A stretch of DNA of 64,000 nucleotides, from assembly GCF_001424585.1 (NCBI RefSeq), contig NZ_LMPJ01000010.1:62468-126467 (forward strand). Reading direction: 5' to 3'. How positions within the stretch are numbered: the stretch's first letter is position 1; every line of letters starts with the position of its first letter. Shown piece after piece: positions 50,050 to 58,025 of the stretch. This DNA is from Chryseobacterium sp. Leaf180. Lineage in GTDB: Bacteria > Bacteroidota > Bacteroidia > Flavobacteriales > Weeksellaceae. The notes beneath the pieces were generated by a model. It searched no databases and was not told the DNA's origin. It saw nothing but the letters and a program-made list of their open reading frames with translations. The position numbers were made by a program, and so were the translations under genes.

Positions 50050-51315
50050 CTAAATCTTAATACTGATCTGCGTTACCTGAAGATCAAATTCTTTTGAAGC
50101 AACCAGAAGGTGATCAAAAATATCGGCCTGAATCTGCTCAAAACGTTCCCATTTCGAATCGTTGGCAAAACAGTAAATCTCTAGCGGCAAACCTTGCGGC
50201 GTAATCTCTAGCTGGCGCACCATGATCGGATTTTCCTGCTGTACATCAGGATCATTTTCAAGATATTTTTGCGCATAATGACGGAAAACACCAATATTCG
50301 TCAGTTGTCGCCCGTTGATTATTTTGTCGCCGTGAGCAATTTTACCTTTTTCCAAATTAATTTCGGATGTTTTTTCTTCAAGATAAGAAGAGATTAAATT
50401 GATTTCTTTTAAGCGTGCAATATCTTCTTCATTCAAAAATTTAAACGAATTGATATTGAAGAAAATCGATTTCTTCACACGTCGCGTATTCGACTCAGAC
50501 ATTACCTGAAGGTTTTTAATTTCGGTCGTCAAAAGATCATACGTCGGAATTGAAGAAATGGTTTTGTCGAAATTCATCACTTTCGTCGTCAGAAGGCTGA
50601 TGTCTAAAATATTTCCTTCGATACTATATTTCGGGATGCCGATCCAGTCACCCACTTTTAAACTTCGCGAAGTGGCCACATGAATTCCGGTAATAAAACC
50701 TAAAATGGTATCGCGGAAAACGAGAACCAAAACCGCAGTAATCGCTCCCAGACTTCCGACAATCGTAGTCCCTTTAATACCAAAAATCACACAGATTCCT
50801 ACAATTGAAAAGATGAAAATTCCCAGGATTTTTACCGTTTCAGAAACAGCATTGATGGCCATTACTTTATAGAAATCCTGTTTTATTGCGAAATAATTCC
50901 TGAATGCCGCCAATGCGCGGTACAGCATTCCTGCAATAATCAGCACAAGACCAAGATCGGCAGATCTCTCAACAAAAGTGCTTGTTTTTTTCAGCGCTCC
51001 TACAAAAATAGAAGGATGAATTCCGGCTACAATCGCCAAAGCGATTAGATGTGCAAAAGAATTGGTAATTCTCGACTGATAAACCGAACGGATAACTGGG
51101 TATTTTTCTTCGTTTCTGTAAAATTTAAAAACAGAATTAATGATGATTTTAAGAAGAATATCAACGATAAAAAATACCGCCAAAAGTATAGCAAGCTTTA
51201 CAATCATCAGGAAAAACCAGTCAAAACCCGCCGGTGAAAACCTCGAAATATACTGCGCCAGCTCTGCGCTGTAATCCTGTATAAAATCTTTTGTGCCTAA
51301 TAAATCGTCTTTCAT
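50050..51315 (-). CDS. Mechanosensitive ion channel, MscS type
   Basis: A 421-residue inner-membrane protein from the ATG at 51315 (MKDDLLGTKDFIQDYSAELA). The ATG 19 codons upstream would add a hydrophobic stretch with no family match. About five membrane helices precede the conserved pore helix (GSLGAITAVLVLVFRDTILG) and the first beta-domain (VATSRSLKVGDWIGIPKYSI, followed by GNILDISLLTTKV). A longer cytoplasmic domain follows, with an insert near 260-320 that is charged. Such channels open on membrane tension to release solutes in osmotic downshock. It is 33 bp upstream of pdxJ on the minus strand. Confidence 0.88.
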   Translation of the reverse strand: MKDDLLGTKDFIQDYSAELAQYISRFSPAGFDWFFLMIVKLAILLAVFFIVDILLKIIINSVFKFYRNEEKYPVIRSVYQSRITNSFAHLIALAIVAGIHPSIFVGALKKTSTFVERSADLGLVLIIAGMLYRALAAFRNYFAIKQDFYKVMAINAVSETVKILGIFIFSIVGICVIFGIKGTTIVGSLGAITAVLVLVFRDTILGFITGIHVATSRSLKVGDWIGIPKYSIEGNILDISLLTTKVMNFDKTISSIPTYDLLTTEIKNLQVMSESNTRRVKKSIFFNINSFKFLNEEDIARLKEINLISSYLEEKTSEINLEKGKIAHGDKIINGRQLTNIGVFRHYAQKYLENDPDVQQENPIMVRQLEITPQGLPLEIYCFANDSKWERFEQIQADIFDHLLVASKEFDLQVTQISIKI

Positions 51316-51429
51316 CACAACAAATTTACAAAATATAAAAATTTGAGCGAAGCTGGATTTGAGATTAATCAATATTCAACGATTTAAATTAATTACCACA
51401 TAAATGTAAATTAATTACTGTTTTTTATC

Positions 51430-51457
51430 TTGATATGATAATTATTTTTTAAATTTG
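51430..51457 (+). promoter_or_regulatory. Promoter of the 51488 lipoprotein gene
   Basis: TTG at 51430-51432, a 17-nt spacer and TAAATTTG at 51450-51457 match the Bacteroidota consensus. The chosen start is 30 bp downstream. Confidence 0.65.
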
Positions 51458-51487
51458 ATACAGAATACACATTTAAAAATTTTAATT

Positions 51488-52669
51488 ATGAAAAAAAGCT
51501 ACTTATTTATTTTAATGTCCCTTTCTACGCTGCTCATCAATTGCGGCGGTGAAGACATGGCAAACATTCCGCAGCAAACAGGTACACAGGCCGTGCAGAA
51601 AGGAAAAGTTTCCGGTAAAATTATGTCGCAAAACGGCAGCAAAGCGATTGGCGGCGCGTCTGTCTTTACGTTCGACGAAAAGTACAAGATTTATCACACC
51701 GTTTCAGATGCAGACGGTAATTTTAATCTTGAAGCTCCGGCAGGAAACCGTACGATCTATATCCAGACCGGTAACGGAAGCAATTTCCGCACGCAGATTA
51801 CGGCAGATATTAAAGCGAATGACATTACCCAGCTAAATTTAACACAGACAAAGCTGACGCAGGTGGCGAAAATCGGCTACATTAAAGGAAGCTATGATAA
51901 GATCGAAGACATCATCACCACACTTGGCTACACAGCGACAGAACTCACGCATGCCGATCTTGCTAATATGAATACGCTGGCGCAGTATGATATTGTTTTC
52001 CTGAATTGCGGCTCCAGAAAATATTCTCAAAACAGCCTTACAATGCCTGTTGTCGAAAATAATCTGGCCATTTTTGTAGCAAATGGAGGCAGCGTTTACG
52101 CTTCAGACTGGGATGTTTCTTATCTATTGGGTGGCGGCGAAAATACCAATAACTGTAATCTTGCCGGAGGTTTTGTTCCTGATTCTAAACTTTGCTCAAA
52201 AAACCTTGGTAACAGTGGAAATTTACCAGCAACCGTGAACAGTACCGCACTATCATCTGCATTAGGTTTCAGCACGTTGAATATTGATTATGATTTGGGC
52301 TCGTGGCAAAAAATAAATACCTACGATCCTGCTTATTGGGAAGTTTTGGTTAAATCTACAGCTACTAATGAAGCATTGATGTTGAGAACCAATAACTTTA
52401 CCGCAACAGGACTTCCAAATTTACCGATCGGAAATGCATCAAATCTTACGTTTGTACCGGTCTGTATCACGCTTCCGAATAATATTCAGATCACCGTTTC
52501 TGTTCCTCAGGCAACTGTACCGTTTTTGGTAGCACTTGGCGCAACTGTTGGCGCATGTTCCGGTAACGCCGGCAGCGGAAGTATCTATTATACAACCTTT
52601 CACAATCATGCTTCCGGAAATATCGGAAACGCAGGTATAATCCTTCAATATGTGATTTTGAATCTTTAA
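51488..52669 (+). CDS. Lipoprotein with CarboxypepD-like and amidotransferase-like folds
   Basis: A 393-residue lipoprotein: signal MKKSYLFILMSLSTLLINC with Cys19; a start 11 codons upstream would bury it. Residues about 35-115 form a CarboxypepD-regulatory-like beta-sandwich (GKVSGKIMSQNGSKAIGGAS, DADGNFNLEAPAGNRTIYIQ). Residues about 130-390 resemble the class I glutamine amidotransferase/ThuA fold: KIGYIKGSYDKIEDIITTLG, AQYDIVFLNCGSRKY, NLAIFVANGGSVYASDW and a late GSIYYTTFHNHASGNIGN. The usual catalytic Cys-His-Glu set is not evident, so a binding rather than enzymatic role is likely. The protein should face the periplasm or surface. It has its own promoter and terminator. Confidence 0.72.
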   Translation: MKKSYLFILMSLSTLLINCGGEDMANIPQQTGTQAVQKGKVSGKIMSQNGSKAIGGASVFTFDEKYKIYHTVSDADGNFNLEAPAGNRTIYIQTGNGSNFRTQITADIKANDITQLNLTQTKLTQVAKIGYIKGSYDKIEDIITTLGYTATELTHADLANMNTLAQYDIVFLNCGSRKYSQNSLTMPVVENNLAIFVANGGSVYASDWDVSYLLGGGENTNNCNLAGGFVPDSKLCSKNLGNSGNLPATVNSTALSSALGFSTLNIDYDLGSWQKINTYDPAYWEVLVKSTATNEALMLRTNNFTATGLPNLPIGNASNLTFVPVCITLPNNIQITVSVPQATVPFLVALGATVGACSGNAGSGSIYYTTFHNHASGNIGNAGIILQYVILNL

Positions 52670-52695
52670 ATATTCGGCTTAAAAATTGATTATCG

Positions 52696-52722
52696 AAGAG
52701 TGGCGCATGCGTCGCTCTTTTT
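52696..52722 (+). terminator. Rho-independent terminator
   Basis: The 10-bp stem AAGAGTGGCG / CGTCGCTCTT (two wobble pairs, loop CATG) runs into TTTTT, 27 bp after the lipoprotein stop and 12 bp before the DUF456 start. Confidence 0.75.
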
Positions 52723-52733
52723 ATCTTAAAACT

Positions 52734-53225
52734 ATGGATTATACCTTAATTTATCTGCTCTGCATCGTGCTTTTGGTTCTTGGAATTCTCGGAACATTTT
52801 TACCTGTTTTGCCTGGATTAATTTTAAGTCTTGCAGGCCTACTCATTTATAAATACGGAACTGATGCAGATCTTTCAATGATTTATGTTTGGGCATTTAT
52901 CGCGCTTACCATTTTATCAATGATTTTAAATTATGTCATACCGGCAAAAACAAACCGGAAATATGGCGGAACACGCTGGGGAAGCATCGGATCAGTGATC
53001 GGAACTATAATCGGTGTATTTTTACCGATTCCTTTAGGATTTTTAGTCGGGATGTTTGCCGGCGTTTTTATTGGTGAACTGTTGCACGACAGCAAAGACA
53101 TTAATAAAGCTTTAAAATCTACAAAGGGCGCGTTCATTGGTTTTCTCTACGGAACCGGATTTAATCTTGTCGTAGGAATAGCGATGTTTGTGGTGGTAAT
53201 TCTTAATATGTGGGGAACAATTTAA
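52734..53225 (+). CDS. DUF456 membrane protein
   Basis: A 163-residue inner-membrane protein from the ATG at 52734 (MDYTLIYLLCIVLLVLGILG); a start 16 codons earlier would lie inside the terminator hairpin. It has four hydrophobic segments and the DUF456 signatures PVLPGLILSLAGLLIY, a segment with TKTNRKYGGTRWGSIGSV-like spacing (here AKTNRKYGGTRWGSIGSVIG) and FLVGMFAGVFIGELLHDS. The repeated Gly-xxx-Gly pattern suggests tight helix packing. The family's role is unknown. It ends 3 bp before the next gene. Confidence 0.85.
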   Translation: MDYTLIYLLCIVLLVLGILGTFLPVLPGLILSLAGLLIYKYGTDADLSMIYVWAFIALTILSMILNYVIPAKTNRKYGGTRWGSIGSVIGTIIGVFLPIPLGFLVGMFAGVFIGELLHDSKDINKALKSTKGAFIGFLYGTGFNLVVGIAMFVVVILNMWGTI

Positions 53226-53228
53226 AAA

Positions 53229-53702
53229 ATGATGATATACAAAACTTTTCTGTCTGCCGTTTTAATGGCAAGTTTAACGAACTGTAATGCCAATAAAAAC
53301 ATGAGCGCAGACTCAGACAAAGCAAAGGTGGAAACTTCTGCACCAAGCAACAATCAGAAGAACACCGTTTATCTGAACGAAGGTGAAAATAAATTCCTGA
53401 GTGAATATCAGATGAATGTTACTTTTAAAAGCATTTCAGAAGACAGCCGTTGTCCGGAAGGTGTTCAATGCGTTTGGGCGGGAATTGCCGTGGCAAATGT
53501 AGAACTGATGAGCACAACAAGCCGTCCGATGACCGTTCAGATTGCAACCAGCGATCTGAAAAGTAAAAATCTGTCAAAAAAGGTCATGTTTAACGGATAC
53601 GAAATCAGTCTTGTGCAGGTAAGCCCAAATTCGACGGAAACAAAAACGGCAGCGACTTTAAAGGGCAAATACAAGATCGGTTTGACCTTTAAAAAAGTGT
53701 AA
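53229..53702 (+). CDS. Putative lipoprotein with RCPxxxxCVWAG motif
   Basis: A 157-residue protein with a lipoprotein signal ending ASLTNC (Cys19). The mature part holds the segment DSRCPEGVQCVWAGIAVANV (about 84-103), a two-cysteine motif with Trp that recurs in small secreted proteins of many bacteria and is likely a disulfide-stabilised beta hairpin. The rest is beta-rich (VMFNGYEISLVQVSPNS, LKGKYKIGLTFKKV). Its start is 3 bp after the DUF456 stop, so it is translated from the same message. It converges on ung with 3 bp between stop codons and no terminator visible. Function unknown. Confidence 0.75.
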   Translation: MMIYKTFLSAVLMASLTNCNANKNMSADSDKAKVETSAPSNNQKNTVYLNEGENKFLSEYQMNVTFKSISEDSRCPEGVQCVWAGIAVANVELMSTTSRPMTVQIATSDLKSKNLSKKVMFNGYEISLVQVSPNSTETKTAATLKGKYKIGLTFKKV

Positions 53703-53705
53703 TAA

Positions 53706-54347
53706 TTACCATTTAATTGCCTCTAAACCTTTTGAAAGAAGATATTCATTGATTTTTGAAAAAGGTTTACTGCCAAAAAATCCTTTATGAACAGAAAAGG
53801 GCGACGGATGAGGCGATTTCAAAATAAAATGTTTAGCCTGATTTATCAGTTCGGCTTTTTTTTGTGCAAATGCACCCCATAGAACAAAAACTACATTCTC
53901 TTTTTTGTCTGATATTTCTTTAATGATGTAGTTGGTAAACATTTCCCAGCCGATATCTTTATGAGAATTCGGCGTATGAGCGCGTACCGTAAGTGTCGCA
54001 TTGAGTAATAAAATACCCTGTTTCCCCCAGTCGTCAAGCTCTTTTGAACTTCGCTCTATACCAAGATCACTTTTCAGTTCAATAAAAATATTTTTAAGAG
54101 AAGGTGGTGCGGAAACTGAATCTGAAACAGAAAAAGAAAGTCCGTTTGCCTGATAGTCATTATGATAAGGATCTTGCCCGATGATCACCACTTTCACCTC
54201 ATCAAAAGGAGTAATTTCCAGAGCACGGAAAATCTGCTTTTTCGGAGGGAAAATTTTCGTGGTGGCGTATTCCTGTTTTACTTTTTCCCAAAGATTGGTA
54301 AAATAAGGTGTGTTTTTTATCGGAGCAAGAATTTCTGTCCAAGTCAT
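53706..54347 (-). CDS. ung: Uracil-DNA glycosylase (family 1)
   Basis: Removes uracil from DNA at the start of base-excision repair. The 213-residue protein carries the water-activating loop GQDPYH (57-62, catalytic Asp59), LSFSVSDSVSAPPSLKNI, the uracil-specificity region LLLNATLTVRAHTPNSHKDI (Asn117) and the minor-groove loop HPSPFS with catalytic His180. Length is normal. It stands alone on the minus strand, diverging from mutS2 across 164 bp. Confidence 0.97.
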   Translation of the reverse strand: MTWTEILAPIKNTPYFTNLWEKVKQEYATTKIFPPKKQIFRALEITPFDEVKVVIIGQDPYHNDYQANGLSFSVSDSVSAPPSLKNIFIELKSDLGIERSSKELDDWGKQGILLLNATLTVRAHTPNSHKDIGWEMFTNYIIKEISDKKENVVFVLWGAFAQKKAELINQAKHFILKSPHPSPFSVHKGFFGSKPFSKINEYLLSKGLEAIKW

Positions 54348-54499
54348 TGGTGAGATTTAATATTAAAAATTCAATAATGAAGCCATGATGCGACTTCAAA
54401 GAAATACCGGCGGCAAATTTAGCTTTAAAGTTTAAGAAATTTATCTGCAAATCTCAAAAGCCACGATTCAAATAATACCGTTTCGGTTTTCAAATTAAT

Positions 54500-54507
54500 T
54501 ATCTTTG
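54500..54507 (+). promoter_or_regulatory. -7 box of mutS2, 4 nt from the start codon
   Basis: TATCTTTG precedes the GTG start by four bases, the same spacing as at dnaG. It implies a leaderless or nearly leaderless message. No clear TTG lies 17-23 bp upstream. Confidence 0.45.
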
Positions 54508-54511
54508 TACT

Positions 54512-56659
54512 GTGTATATTAATAAAGAAGATCTGAACGAACTGGAATTTCCGCAACTGCTTGCAGAGATTGCTCCATTCGCATATTCGCCGAAAATAAA
54601 AGAAAATATTCTTGCTCTGAGACCTATGAATATTGAGGAAGCTGAAGTTTCATTAAAAAAAACTTCAGAATATCTTTCAAGTTTTGAAAGTGCCAATGCG
54701 GTTCCTTTCAGCGAATATGAAGACATAGAAAATGAGCTGAAACTGATGCTCATTGAAAATTACCGCCTGGAAAACAGTGCGTTTTTAAAGATAAAATTAC
54801 TGACAGAGCAAATAGGGAAACTCCAGAAGTTCTTTCCTACAATGCCCGAAACCTTCCCTACTCTGCTTCAGGATGTCTCTGTTCTGGAGTTCAAAAAAGA
54901 AATCATTGATAAAATCGACAAAGTTTTCAACCGTTTTGGTGAGGTAAAAAGTGAAGCATCACCGGTTCTTAAATCTTTACGTGCAGAAATTCAGCATGCT
55001 AAAAAAGCAATTCAGGAGAACTTTAACCGCGTTTTATTTAATTATGCCCAAAGCGATTTTCTGGATGACATCAGAGAAAGTATCATCGAAGATCAGAGGG
55101 TTTTAGCAGTAAAATCTGCCTATAAAAAGAGAGTTCCCGGGCGAGTTCTGGGATTATCCAAGACCGGTTCGATCACTTTTATCCAGCCTGACGGTGTGGT
55201 AAAACATCACTTCAAAATGCGTGAGAGTGAAGAAGAGGAAAAAAAAGAAATCGATAAAATTTTAAGACAGCTTACTGCGGAACTTGCAGAATTTCAACCA
55301 CAGCTCTGGCGCTATCAGCAATATATTTTTGATCTTGATCTTACACGTGCGAAGGCAAAATTTGCGGAGATGGTTAATGGGATTTTACCGAAAATCAACC
55401 GTCACAAAACGCTACGCCTGAAAGATGCGTATCATCCGCTTCTTTGGCTCAGAAATAAAGCTGAAAACAAAACCATCTATCCGCAGTCGCTTACGCTTAC
55501 CGATCACAACCGGATTATCTGTATTTCCGGACCAAATGCGGGTGGAAAATCGATCACGCTGAAAACCGTCGGACTTCTGCAGCTGATGATTCAGAGCGGA
55601 ATTCTGGTACCTGTGCATCCGCGCTCAGAAATGTTTTTCTTTGATAAAATAATGACCGACATCGGCGATAATCAGTCGATCGAAAATCACCTTTCAACAT
55701 ATTCTTCACGTTTGAAAAAAATGGGCGGAATTATCCGCGAAAGTAATCCAGGAACGCTCCTGCTGATTGATGAATTTGGAACCGGTTCTGATCCTGAGCT
55801 GGGCGGTGCACTGGCAGAAAGTTTCCTTGAATTTTTCTATGATAAGAAAAGTTTTGCGATCATCACGACACATTATACCAACATCAAAATTGTCATCGAA
55901 GAACTGCCAAATGCGACAAATGCTGCGATGCTTTTTGATGAAAAAACTCTGGAACCGCTCTATAAACTGGAAGTTGGTCAGGCCGGAAGTTCATTTACTT
56001 TTGAAGTTGCTGAAAAGAATAAGATCCCTAGATTTATCATTCAGTCGGCGAAGAAAAAAGTGGAACACGATATTGTAAATTTAGATAAAACAATCGTGAA
56101 ACTTCAGCAGGAAAAATATGAAGTGGAAAAACTGAAAACTGATCTTGTTGAGCGAAAAGGTTCTGTGGAAGATAAGCGCGATAATCTGCAAAAACTCAAC
56201 GAGCAGCTACAGCAGAAGCTTTTCAACTTTCAGAAACTGTACGAAGATGAGCACCGCAAACTGCAGTTCGGAAATAAAATTGAAGCGTTTATAGACAGTT
56301 ATACAAAGGGGAAATCGCGCAAAGATGTGGTGAAAGATTTTGTAAAAATTCTTGAGCAGGAAAAATTCCGTAAAATAGGCGCTGATAAAGATGAAACAAA
56401 ACGTCTGCAAGTCGTAAAACGTAAAATCACTCAGCAACTGAAGAAAGTAGACGTGATCGAAAAAATCACGGAAACCAATGAAAAGATCGAAGAAAAACGA
56501 CAGACTGACCGAAATGTCTGGCTGAAAATCGGTCAGCGCGTGCGTATTAAAGGAAGTACAAGTGTTGGAACGATCGAGAAAATTTCTAAAAATAAAGTAA
56601 TTATCAACTACGGAACTTTTAAAACGACTATCGACTCGAACGAGCTTGAAAGAATTTAG
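54512..56659 (+). CDS. mutS2: MutS2-type ATPase without Smr domain
   Basis: A 715-residue relative of MutS2, the MutS branch linked to recombination control and, in Bacillus, to rescuing collided ribosomes. It starts at GTG 54512; no better start lies upstream within the promoter box. N-terminal clamp/lever helices occupy about 1-320. The ATPase has Walker A GPNAGGKS (340-347), LLLIDEFGTGSDPELGGALA (Walker B, near 420) and the dimerising IITTHYTNIK. A long coiled coil (about 520-640) follows, then a small beta domain (WLKIGQRVRIKGSTSVGTIE) that ends the protein. The C-terminal Smr nuclease domain (~75 residues) found in classical MutS2 is absent, so nuclease activity is unlikely. Confidence 0.87.
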   Translation: MYINKEDLNELEFPQLLAEIAPFAYSPKIKENILALRPMNIEEAEVSLKKTSEYLSSFESANAVPFSEYEDIENELKLMLIENYRLENSAFLKIKLLTEQIGKLQKFFPTMPETFPTLLQDVSVLEFKKEIIDKIDKVFNRFGEVKSEASPVLKSLRAEIQHAKKAIQENFNRVLFNYAQSDFLDDIRESIIEDQRVLAVKSAYKKRVPGRVLGLSKTGSITFIQPDGVVKHHFKMRESEEEEKKEIDKILRQLTAELAEFQPQLWRYQQYIFDLDLTRAKAKFAEMVNGILPKINRHKTLRLKDAYHPLLWLRNKAENKTIYPQSLTLTDHNRIICISGPNAGGKSITLKTVGLLQLMIQSGILVPVHPRSEMFFFDKIMTDIGDNQSIENHLSTYSSRLKKMGGIIRESNPGTLLLIDEFGTGSDPELGGALAESFLEFFYDKKSFAIITTHYTNIKIVIEELPNATNAAMLFDEKTLEPLYKLEVGQAGSSFTFEVAEKNKIPRFIIQSAKKKVEHDIVNLDKTIVKLQQEKYEVEKLKTDLVERKGSVEDKRDNLQKLNEQLQQKLFNFQKLYEDEHRKLQFGNKIEAFIDSYTKGKSRKDVVKDFVKILEQEKFRKIGADKDETKRLQVVKRKITQQLKKVDVIEKITETNEKIEEKRQTDRNVWLKIGQRVRIKGSTSVGTIEKISKNKVIINYGTFKTTIDSNELERI

Positions 56660-56673
56660 ATGACATATTAAAA

Positions 56674-57019
56674 TTATTTTTTAATGATCTGAAAAGTCAG
56701 CTGTTCGCCGTTTGAAATGATTTTAACGAAAAATCTGTTTTTCATCAATTTTTGGAAGGACAATTCTATTTTCCTGGATGATGCCTTTTTGCAGAAACTG
56801 TCCGGAGTGTGTTACAATTTCGTATTCACAGTTTTCTTTCAGTTCTGAAAACAATAGAACATTGGCTCGAAAATCTTGCTTTACCGATATATTTTCGGTC
56901 TCGGAAACTGAAATTTGAGATAAGTTAATTTCAATTTGAAATGGCTTACCGGAAGACGCCAATAAAGATTGTGAAAGTACGAATGCTGCGGTTATGCTGA
57001 AAAATATTTTTGCTTTCAT
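56674..57019 (-). pseudogene. Small secreted protein with sorting-domain-like tail, frameshifted
   Basis: The first frame encodes signal peptide MKAKIFFSITAAFVLSQSLL and 98 residues, ending early at KIDEKQIFR. Removing one base from the five-base homopolymer at 56729-56733 restores QIFVKIISNGEQLTFQIIKK and a stop at 56674-56676, for a total of 114 residues. The restored protein resembles a type IX sorting domain (CEYEIVTHSGQFLQKG, then a beta strand ending in IIKK) with almost nothing in front. Either the gene is truncated by a one-base insertion, or the base is a sequencing error, as homopolymers invite. It is convergent with mutS2, 14 bp apart. Confidence 0.7.
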
Positions 57020-57146
57020 AATTTTAAATTTTTAATTGAATAAAACTTTCAAATTTTAGCAATACTTTAATAATATTAAATTTATTAAGGGTAATTTCTA
57101 AGCAATTATCAAAATAAATACCAATTTAGTATAAAAATAAAAATTT

Positions 57147-57638
57147 ATGAACAGTAAAATAAGGTCTGTACTTTTTGCGTGTCTCGGATTACTTTTCGGG
57201 ATGGCCGTGATGTGGGTTTTCAACAGTTTCTACCCTAAGAAAAACGAGGACTCTAAGAATAAAACCGAGAAAAATCATACTATAGATAAGAAACCGACAC
57301 AGTCTGCAAACGATATTTTCATATTGACAAATGATAAAACGGTTGTTGCTTATGTAAAGAAAAATCATACACTTCCTGATTATTACATTACGAAGAATGA
57401 AGCAAAAAAACTCGGCTGGAAACCGGAAAGCGGAAATCTCTGCGAAGTTTTACCGAAAAAAGCGATTGGTGGAGACCATTTCGGAGACCGTGAAAAAAGA
57501 CTGCCGGAAAACAGCAACTATTATGAAGCCGACGTCAATTACAACTGCGGAACCCGTGGTACAGACCGCATTATTTTTAGCACCGACGGAACGGTTTATC
57601 TTACAAAAGATCACTACAAAACTTTTCAGAAACAATAA
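57147..57638 (+). CDS. Barnase-like ribonuclease with membrane anchor
   Basis: A 163-residue RNase of the barnase (N1/T1/U2) family. An N-terminal hydrophobic anchor or uncleaved signal (about 6-28, RSVLFACLGLLFGMAVMWVF) leads through a charged linker into the domain (about 55-163). Barnase catalytic residues are all present: Lys in PDYYITKNEAKKLGW (barnase K27), Arg in FGDREKRLP (R59), the general-base Glu in YYEADVNYNC (E73), both Arg in CGTRGTDR (R83, R87) and the acid His in KDHYKTF (H102). Cysteines in GNLCEVL and NYNCGTR fall at barnase positions 43 and 80. It cleaves single-stranded RNA, mainly after G. The barstar gene follows 50 bp later. Confidence 0.92.
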   Translation: MNSKIRSVLFACLGLLFGMAVMWVFNSFYPKKNEDSKNKTEKNHTIDKKPTQSANDIFILTNDKTVVAYVKKNHTLPDYYITKNEAKKLGWKPESGNLCEVLPKKAIGGDHFGDREKRLPENSNYYEADVNYNCGTRGTDRIIFSTDGTVYLTKDHYKTFQKQ

Positions 57639-57640
57639 AG

Positions 57641-57672
57641 TTTGATGAAGTTCACTGAAAACTATATTTTTG
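57641..57672 (+). promoter_or_regulatory. Promoter-like site of the barstar gene
   Basis: TTTG at 57641-57644, a 20-nt spacer and TATTTTTG at 57665-57672 lie between the barnase stop and the barstar start, which is 16 bp further on. This would let the inhibitor be made independently of the nuclease. Confidence 0.5.
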
Positions 57673-57688
57673 CACAAACAATTACAGA

Positions 57689-57991
57689 ATGACGGTTTAC
57701 ATAGATTTTACAGATATTGGCGACGATGAAGATTTTTACGCTCAGCTTAAAGAAAAACTGACATTGCCTGAGCATTTCGGAGATAATATGGATGCGCTGA
57801 ACGATGTTTTAACGGGCGATCTGGCAATGCCGCTTCATCTTGAATTTGTGAATATGAGCGTTGATCAGCTGGAAATTTTTGAAGATATGCTCACGATGCT
57901 TGAAGAAATTGAAGAAGAGCACCAAGGTTTTAGTTTTGCCTATTATCTTGAGCAATACGAAGATAACGAAAATACCGAAACGGAAGAATAA
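57689..57991 (+). CDS. Barstar-family RNase inhibitor
   Basis: A 100-residue acidic protein without signal, so cytoplasmic. It aligns with barstar over the binding helix: LTLPEHFGDNMDALNDVLTG against barstar [20 protein letters not shown]. The two key acidic residues (barstar D35, D39) are kept; Tyr29, Trp38 and Trp44 are replaced by His, Asn and Asp, so contacts with the partner must differ from the Bacillus pair. The C-terminal helix is followed by a Glu-rich tail (EDNENTETEE). It should neutralise any barnase that folds in the cytoplasm before export. It has a promoter-like site of its own and a strong terminator after it. Confidence 0.88.
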   Translation: MTVYIDFTDIGDDEDFYAQLKEKLTLPEHFGDNMDALNDVLTGDLAMPLHLEFVNMSVDQLEIFEDMLTMLEEIEEEHQGFSFAYYLEQYEDNENTETEE

Positions 57992-57993
57992 AA

Positions 57994-58025
57994 AAAAGTC
58001 TCTGCAAACTGCAGAGACTTTTTGT
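57994..58025. terminator. Bidirectional terminator
   Basis: The stem AAGTCTCTGC / GCAGAGACTT with a 5-nt loop is flanked by A and T runs. It lies between the barstar gene and the convergent permease-fusion gene. Confidence 0.92.

Noticed and set aside
57147..57991. Mobile toxin-antitoxin module or polymorphic-toxin cassette
   Set aside because: The nuclease has only an N-terminal anchor and no delivery domain (no VgrG, Rhs, LXG or CdiA-type region), and no mobility genes flank the pair; a secreted RNase with inhibitor is the simpler reading.
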